A program made the position numbers and the translations under genes. A stretch of DNA of 19,607 nucleotides from Flavobacterium sp. (GTDB lineage: Bacteria; Bacteroidota; Bacteroidia; Flavobacteriales; Flavobacteriaceae): NCBI GenBank assembly GCA_030151255.1, contig JASLED010000091.1:1-19607 (forward strand). Reading direction: 5' to 3'. Below, piece after piece: positions 15,831-19,607 of this stretch; the stretch's first letter is position 1, and every line of letters starts with the position of its first letter. The notes under the pieces were generated by a model. That model ran no database searches. It was not told the DNA's origin and worked only from the letters and a program-made list of their open reading frames with translations.

Positions 15831-18338
15831 TTAATTACGTCCAACGATGATCCATTTAGAACCGTTAGATTTAATGATCCATCCTTGATAAGGCATAGAA
15901 CCATATGATAAAGTACCTCCAGATATAATATTTAAATAACCTGAATGGCTTTCATCTGCATTAACAATCTTAACACTGATTGTTTGTCCTTCAACTCCGC
16001 TTGGTACTGGTAAAATTAAATTAGTATCTGAGTCACCTAAGGTAACTTCAATTACTACTTCATCTTGATTTACATTATATGTAGATAAATTAGAAATATT
16101 AATATCACCTGTCTGAGTTTTATTTATTGTAATAGAACCTGTTCTATCTTCTTTTGATTGAGTATATAATTTTCCGTCAGGACCAACTACCATATTATTT
16201 ACTGCAACTGGCTTATTATTTACAATTGCTGGTGCATTTAAACCTGTAATTGCTAATGAACCTGCTGCTGTAGCATTTTCACCTGTTGTAGCTGGTGAAA
16301 TATTTAACACCACGTCTTTTTTAATTTCTCCGCCTAATTCAATTGAATTTCCAATTTTTTCAACTCCGTTAGCAGCTGTTACTGTATTTCCTAAATCGGC
16401 AGCATTTACCCACTCTGTAGTTGTTGTTGCTGTATCTCCAGTTCCTACAACTTTTGTTACTAAAACTTGTCCTGCAGCAGTTCCTCCTTTAATTTCTATT
16501 GTTGCATCATGTAAAAGTGCTTTTCCACCTGTTGTTACAACAATTGAATTTGATGTTAATGCTTTACCTTCTGTAGAAGATAAATTCTCAAGATTAACGC
16601 TTGCAACACCATTAACAAATAAAATTGTAGGGTTAGTTTCTGCTTGTTTTACAACTCCTTCTGTTGTTCCGTTTGCTGGATCAACACTAATTGTGTAATC
16701 TTTACCTCCTGTTGCATTGTTATTTGCTGATGGATTAACAACAATTGGAGCGCTTCCTGCAAAAGTATCTTTATTATTTAAAGTAGATTGATTAATCCAA
16801 GCAACTGTTCCATCTGCATTAGTTACTAAAACTGAACCGTTTGAACCTGCTTCAATTTTAGTAGTTGTAACAGCGTTATCTGCTAATTTATCTGTTGTAA
16901 CAGCTCCGTCATTTAATTCAGTTGTATCAATGCTTCCTGCTTTAATACTTAAATTAGTAGCTACTAAAACAGAATTAGCTAACTCACTTAATTTATCATC
17001 ACCGATAACAATTTTACCGTCAGTTGTTAACTTTTCTCCAAGTGCTGTAGAAATATTTTTATAAGTAACCGTTCCGTCAGTTCCTGTTACAGGTACTGTT
17101 CCTGAAGCTGCAGGAGTTTTAACTCCATTTGCATCTACTGTTCCTGCATATAATTTTTCTGATGTAACAGCTTTATCAGCTAATTCAGTTGTATCAATGC
17201 TTTTTGCTTTTATACTTAAATAAGTATCAACTAAAACAGAATTAGCTAACGCACTTAATTTATCATTACCGATAACAATTTTACCATCAGTTGTTAAACC
17301 TGCTCCAAGTGCTGCAGAAATATTTTTATAGGTAACTGTTCCGTCTGCATTTGCTACAGGAACCATTCCTGCTACCGATGACTCAGTTGTAGTTGCAGTC
17401 ATTTTATCAGATGTAATAGCACCAGTTGCAATACCTAATGTTACATCTTTTAATAGAGAATTAGCTACTTCTAAAGTTGTTCCAACTGTATCACCAGCTG
17501 TTACAGTAATACCATTTCCTTTTAAAGTTTTTGCTGCTACATTACCATCGGCAATTGTTTTGTCTAGCATTTCTTTTGGTGTAACAGTTTTTAAAATACC
17601 GTCATCTCCCATAATTACTAAACTCTGAGCTGAAGGACTAAATACTTTTCCTTCTTCTCCGTTTAATTTTTCTAAACCTTTTATCGCTAATGTATTTCCT
17701 GGTTTTCCGTCAACTCCTAAAGTCGTTTGAATTACTGTTGGTTCTGACAATGGAGTTCCTCCTAATTTTACAGTATTTTTTCCATCTGCATTTGAAACAA
17801 CTGTTACTCCATTTGCACCTTCAATCACATTTGACACAAACGTTGATGGATTTACCCATGCTGTTGTTGTAACACCTTCCACTATTTGTGTAACTAATAC
17901 AAGTCCGTTTGTATCTCCTCCTTTTACACTTACTTTGTAATCTGTATCGTGTCCTGTAGTAGTTTTTTCAACTTTTACATTATTTCCTTCTGTTACCGTT
18001 ACTACACTTCCTGTATTAGATGCTACAAAACGGACCCATCTTCCTCTATCTACATTAGTTGCTGACGCGTCAGCTTCCCAGTAATAGAAACCTGGTGTTA
18101 CATCATTTTTTGTATTCTTATTGTAAACTAATAAAGAGTTTGCTGGTGCAGTTACTGGTGCAGCAACTTTTGTATCAGTCAAATCAATTCGTGGAATTAA
18201 TAAACCGCGTTTGTTTGATACGATATCAACAGCTGAAGATTTATTTGGCTCATTTGTTCCAAAACCTTGTTGTGCGTAAATGTTTGTAGTTGCAAGAACT
18301 GAAAATGCTACTGAAGCAGATAAAATTAATTTTTTCAT
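15831..18338 (-). CDS. Tail-fibre-like secreted repeat protein with 89-residue tandem repeats
   Basis: An 835-residue protein with a signal peptide ending NIYA (22) and a head domain at about 23-104 (AVDIVSNKRGLLIPRIDLTD, VTPGFYYW, GRWVRF) homologous to the downstream gene's. The central part holds two consecutive 89-residue repeats (325-413 and 414-502), each beginning VPVxxxDGTVTYKNIS and containing TTDGKIVIGxDKLSxLANSV and IDTTEL...AVTxxKL. Modules of the QVLVT...W type occur at about 146, 501 and 623. The C-terminus (about 755-835) is a beta-rich domain ending MPYQGWIIKSNGSKWIIVGR, shared with the upstream gene. Composition and repeats resemble phage tail fibres, suggesting an elongated, possibly oligomeric surface fibre. 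It has no T9SS C-terminal domain. The ATG at 18336-18338 follows the upstream stop by 27 bases. Confidence 0.75.
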   Translation of the reverse strand: MKKLILSASVAFSVLATTNIYAQQGFGTNEPNKSSAVDIVSNKRGLLIPRIDLTDTKVAAPVTAPANSLLVYNKNTKNDVTPGFYYWEADASATNVDRGRWVRFVASNTGSVVTVTEGNNVKVEKTTTGHDTDYKVSVKGGDTNGLVLVTQIVEGVTTTAWVNPSTFVSNVIEGANGVTVVSNADGKNTVKLGGTPLSEPTVIQTTLGVDGKPGNTLAIKGLEKLNGEEGKVFSPSAQSLVIMGDDGILKTVTPKEMLDKTIADGNVAAKTLKGNGITVTAGDTVGTTLEVANSLLKDVTLGIATGAITSDKMTATTTESSVAGMVPVANADGTVTYKNISAALGAGLTTDGKIVIGNDKLSALANSVLVDTYLSIKAKSIDTTELADKAVTSEKLYAGTVDANGVKTPAASGTVPVTGTDGTVTYKNISTALGEKLTTDGKIVIGDDKLSELANSVLVATNLSIKAGSIDTTELNDGAVTTDKLADNAVTTTKIEAGSNGSVLVTNADGTVAWINQSTLNNKDTFAGSAPIVVNPSANNNATGGKDYTISVDPANGTTEGVVKQAETNPTILFVNGVASVNLENLSSTEGKALTSNSIVVTTGGKALLHDATIEIKGGTAAGQVLVTKVVGTGDTATTTTEWVNAADLGNTVTAANGVEKIGNSIELGGEIKKDVVLNISPATTGENATAAGSLAITGLNAPAIVNNKPVAVNNMVVGPDGKLYTQSKEDRTGSITINKTQTGDINISNLSTYNVNQDEVVIEVTLGDSDTNLILPVPSGVEGQTISVKIVNADESHSGYLNIISGGTLSYGSMPYQGWIIKSNGSKWIIVGRN
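16833..17099 (-). repeat. Tandem coding repeat, copy 2 (89 codons)
   Basis: It encodes residues 414-502 of the same protein. The first about 60 residues match copy 1 closely (DGTVTYKNIS, GKIVIG, LANSVLV, IDTTEL) and the end diverges into the GSVLVTNADG module. Confidence 0.75.
17100..17366 (-). repeat. Tandem coding repeat, copy 1 (89 codons)
   Basis: It encodes residues 325-413 of the 835-residue fibre-like protein and is followed directly by a second copy with the same 267-base period. Matching DNA includes aaaacagaattagctaac (at 17233 and at 16966). Confidence 0.8.
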
Positions 18339-18365
18339 TTGAATTATAGATATCTAGTAAGATGA

Positions 18366-19607
18366 TTAAAATTTGTTAACAATTTGCCATTGAGTTCCGT
18401 CTGAAACTAAATCCCAACCCGAATAAGGAAGAGCAGTGTATAATTGTGTTGCACCTGCTATTGTTCCTACAACTGTTATATAGTTGTCTTCGTTTGCATC
18501 TTGTTTTTTGATGGTATATTTTTTTCCTTTATTTTCTACTGATGGAGCAGGTAAATTAATTACCACTTCATTAGCTTGTGCGTCTCCTAGTAAAATAGCA
18601 TCCTGAACCAATATTGTATATGTTCCGGTAATTGTTTTAATAGAATTTGCAACTGCATTATTAACTGAAAGTTCTCCTTCTGCAGAAATCAAAACTGTTG
18701 GGTTTAGGGGGGCTTCTTTAACTAATCCCAATACTGAAGCTACATCATTTTTAGCTCCTTGTGCAGTTGAAACGTTAACTTTCCAATTTGTTTGATTACT
18801 ATTTGTTGCATCAATAGCACTTTCAACAGTAGTATTTTTTCCATCTTGAAGTACTACTATTTTTTGAGTATTTTGAACCGTAGTTTGTAAATCTTGATAA
18901 GTAACATTTCCTTGTTTATCAGCCACAGGAATACGATTTACATTTTGATCATCTTCACCTGCAAATAATTTATCTGCTGTTACTGCTTTACTTGCTATTT
19001 TATCAGTTGAAACTCCTCCATTTGCAATTTGAATTCCTGCATCTGCTAATAGTTTAGCTGTTCCGTTTGTTTCTGCTACAAACTCTAAACCTCCTGCTAA
19101 ACTTAAATCACCTTTGTTGGTGTTTATTGTAGTTGCCAACTCATCAATAGCACTTTGTACATCGTTTGATGCTAAACCTGAGGTTGTATTGTTGTAATAG
19201 TTATTTGATGCTGATGTGTAAACGGTTGTTATTACAGTTCCGCTTGCATCTTTAAAGTCATAACCGATTACTTCGCCTTGAGCGTTTTTATTTTCGCTTA
19301 CGTTTACAGTGTTTACATCAAATGTCAATTCTTCGCCGTTAGCTGTAGTATGCGTATAAGATCCATTGCCATTTGCTACTAAAGAATCGCTCTTATCAGT
19401 AAGCTTTGTCATGATTTCATCAATAGCACTTTGTACATCGTTTGATGCTAAACCTGAGGTTGTATTATCAAATCCGATTGCACTTGCATTTGTATCTATC
19501 GAAGTAATTGTTTCGCCTTTGCCGTTTAAGAAAGTGTAAACTCCTTTTTCAACTGTTACGCTCGTTGTATTGGCGTTGATGATTAATTCTTCGCCGTTAG
19601 CTGTAGT
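18366..19607 (-). CDS. Fibre-like repeat protein, C-terminal 413 residues (5' part outside the window)
   Basis: The frame is open from the right edge to TAA at 18366-18368. An internal ATG at 19412 is not the true start, because the reading continues upstream with the same repeated pattern. Visible repeats contain TTANGEEL, then a strand-rich stretch, then NTTSGLASNDVQSAIDE, a motif common in phage tail fibres and flavobacterial surface proteins. This occurs twice, 92 codons apart. Further on comes ASKAVTADKLFAGEDD followed by VPVADKQGNVTYQDLQ, related to the repeats of the next gene. The last about 80 residues end ALPYSGWDLVSDGTQWQIVN, homologous to the C-terminus of the 835-residue protein. 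The whole protein may be much longer. It is the most upstream visible gene of the leftward operon; the promoter lies outside the window. Confidence 0.75.
   Translation of the reverse strand, partial: TTANGEELIINANTTSVTVEKGVYTFLNGKGETITSIDTNASAIGFDNTTSGLASNDVQSAIDEIMTKLTDKSDSLVANGNGSYTHTTANGEELTFDVNTVNVSENKNAQGEVIGYDFKDASGTVITTVYTSASNNYYNNTTSGLASNDVQSAIDELATTINTNKGDLSLAGGLEFVAETNGTAKLLADAGIQIANGGVSTDKIASKAVTADKLFAGEDDQNVNRIPVADKQGNVTYQDLQTTVQNTQKIVVLQDGKNTTVESAIDATNSNQTNWKVNVSTAQGAKNDVASVLGLVKEAPLNPTVLISAEGELSVNNAVANSIKTITGTYTILVQDAILLGDAQANEVVINLPAPSVENKGKKYTIKKQDANEDNYITVVGTIAGATQLYTALPYSGWDLVSDGTQWQIVNKF
19141..19190. repeat. 50-bp exact direct repeat, copy 1
   Basis: It is identical over 50 bases to 19417-19466, 276 bases (92 codons) apart, and encodes the TSGLASNDVQSAID motif in the partial fibre-like gene. 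Confidence 0.95.
19417..19466. repeat. 50-bp exact direct repeat, copy 2
   Basis: Second copy of 19141-19190. A further 23-base identical pair lies at 19327-19349 and 19585-19607, running into the window edge, so the repeat array continues beyond it. Confidence 0.95.

Noticed and set aside
18366..19412. ATG at 19412 as the true start of the last gene
   Set aside because: The frame stays open to the window edge and upstream codons continue the same repeat pattern. The protein from 19412 would also lack the signal peptide its neighbours have.
19141..19466. Repeats considered as a CRISPR-like array
   Set aside because: Only two long copies are present at codon-phased spacing inside an open reading frame, with no short regular spacers and no cas genes.
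13466..19607. Repeat-rich region as a possible prophage tail-fibre cluster
   Set aside because: The fibre-like genes have Sec signal peptides and lie in a tight operon with T9SS parts. No phage structural, packaging or lysis genes are present.

Overview
The window looks like a chromosomal segment of a flavobacterium (Bacteroidota, class Flavobacteriia). The DNA is strongly AT-rich and ribosome binding sites are weak. Two putative -7 boxes fit the Bacteroidota consensus TAnnTTTG. The right-hand two thirds encode parts typical of the type IX secretion system (T9SS) and gliding machinery: a PorP/SprF-like protein, a PorE-like OmpA-family protein and a type B gliding-motility C-terminal sorting domain. 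I cannot name the genus.

Left part (1-3046) is a damaged zone. The first ~140 bases look like the end of an IS256-type insertion sequence: the first 16 codons of a leftward transposase, a terminator hairpin and a probable terminal inverted repeat. The element sits in the 3' end of a PD-(D/E)XK nuclease-family gene, which also carries a frameshift. Next come a SAM-dependent methyltransferase gene interrupted by one in-frame TAG and, on the other strand, a small secreted-protein gene interrupted by one in-frame TGA. About 350 bases of AT-rich DNA without a gene follow.

Middle part (3047-6897) holds two metabolic units facing each other across a 23-bp perfect inverted repeat. Rightward, an oxalate decarboxylase-type bicupin is followed by an AEC-family membrane transporter, plausibly an oxalate uptake and decarboxylation pair. 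Leftward, a pirin and an OsmC-family protein form a two-gene unit related to redox or stress functions. A terminator at 6833-6865 closes the next operon.

Right part (6898-19607, all leftward) is one tight operon of at least seven genes with gaps of 9-27 bases, entering from beyond the right edge. In order of transcription it encodes: a repeat-rich fibre-like protein (5' part outside the window); two more fibre-like secreted proteins with a shared N-terminal head domain and repeated QVL...W modules; a large secreted protein with an IgGFc-binding-like region, an Ig-like domain and a DUF11-like domain; a small protein with a type B T9SS sorting domain; a PorP/SprF-like outer-membrane protein; and a PorE-like TPR/propeller/OmpA protein. 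The plan resembles the sprC-sprD-sprB-sprF locus of Flavobacterium johnsoniae, but the only protein with a sorting signal is 439 residues rather than a giant adhesin. I infer a dedicated surface-appendage export system: fibre proteins, a sorting-signal protein, its partner outer-membrane protein and a peptidoglycan anchor made from one transcript.

No tRNA, rRNA, CRISPR array or replication origin was recognised.
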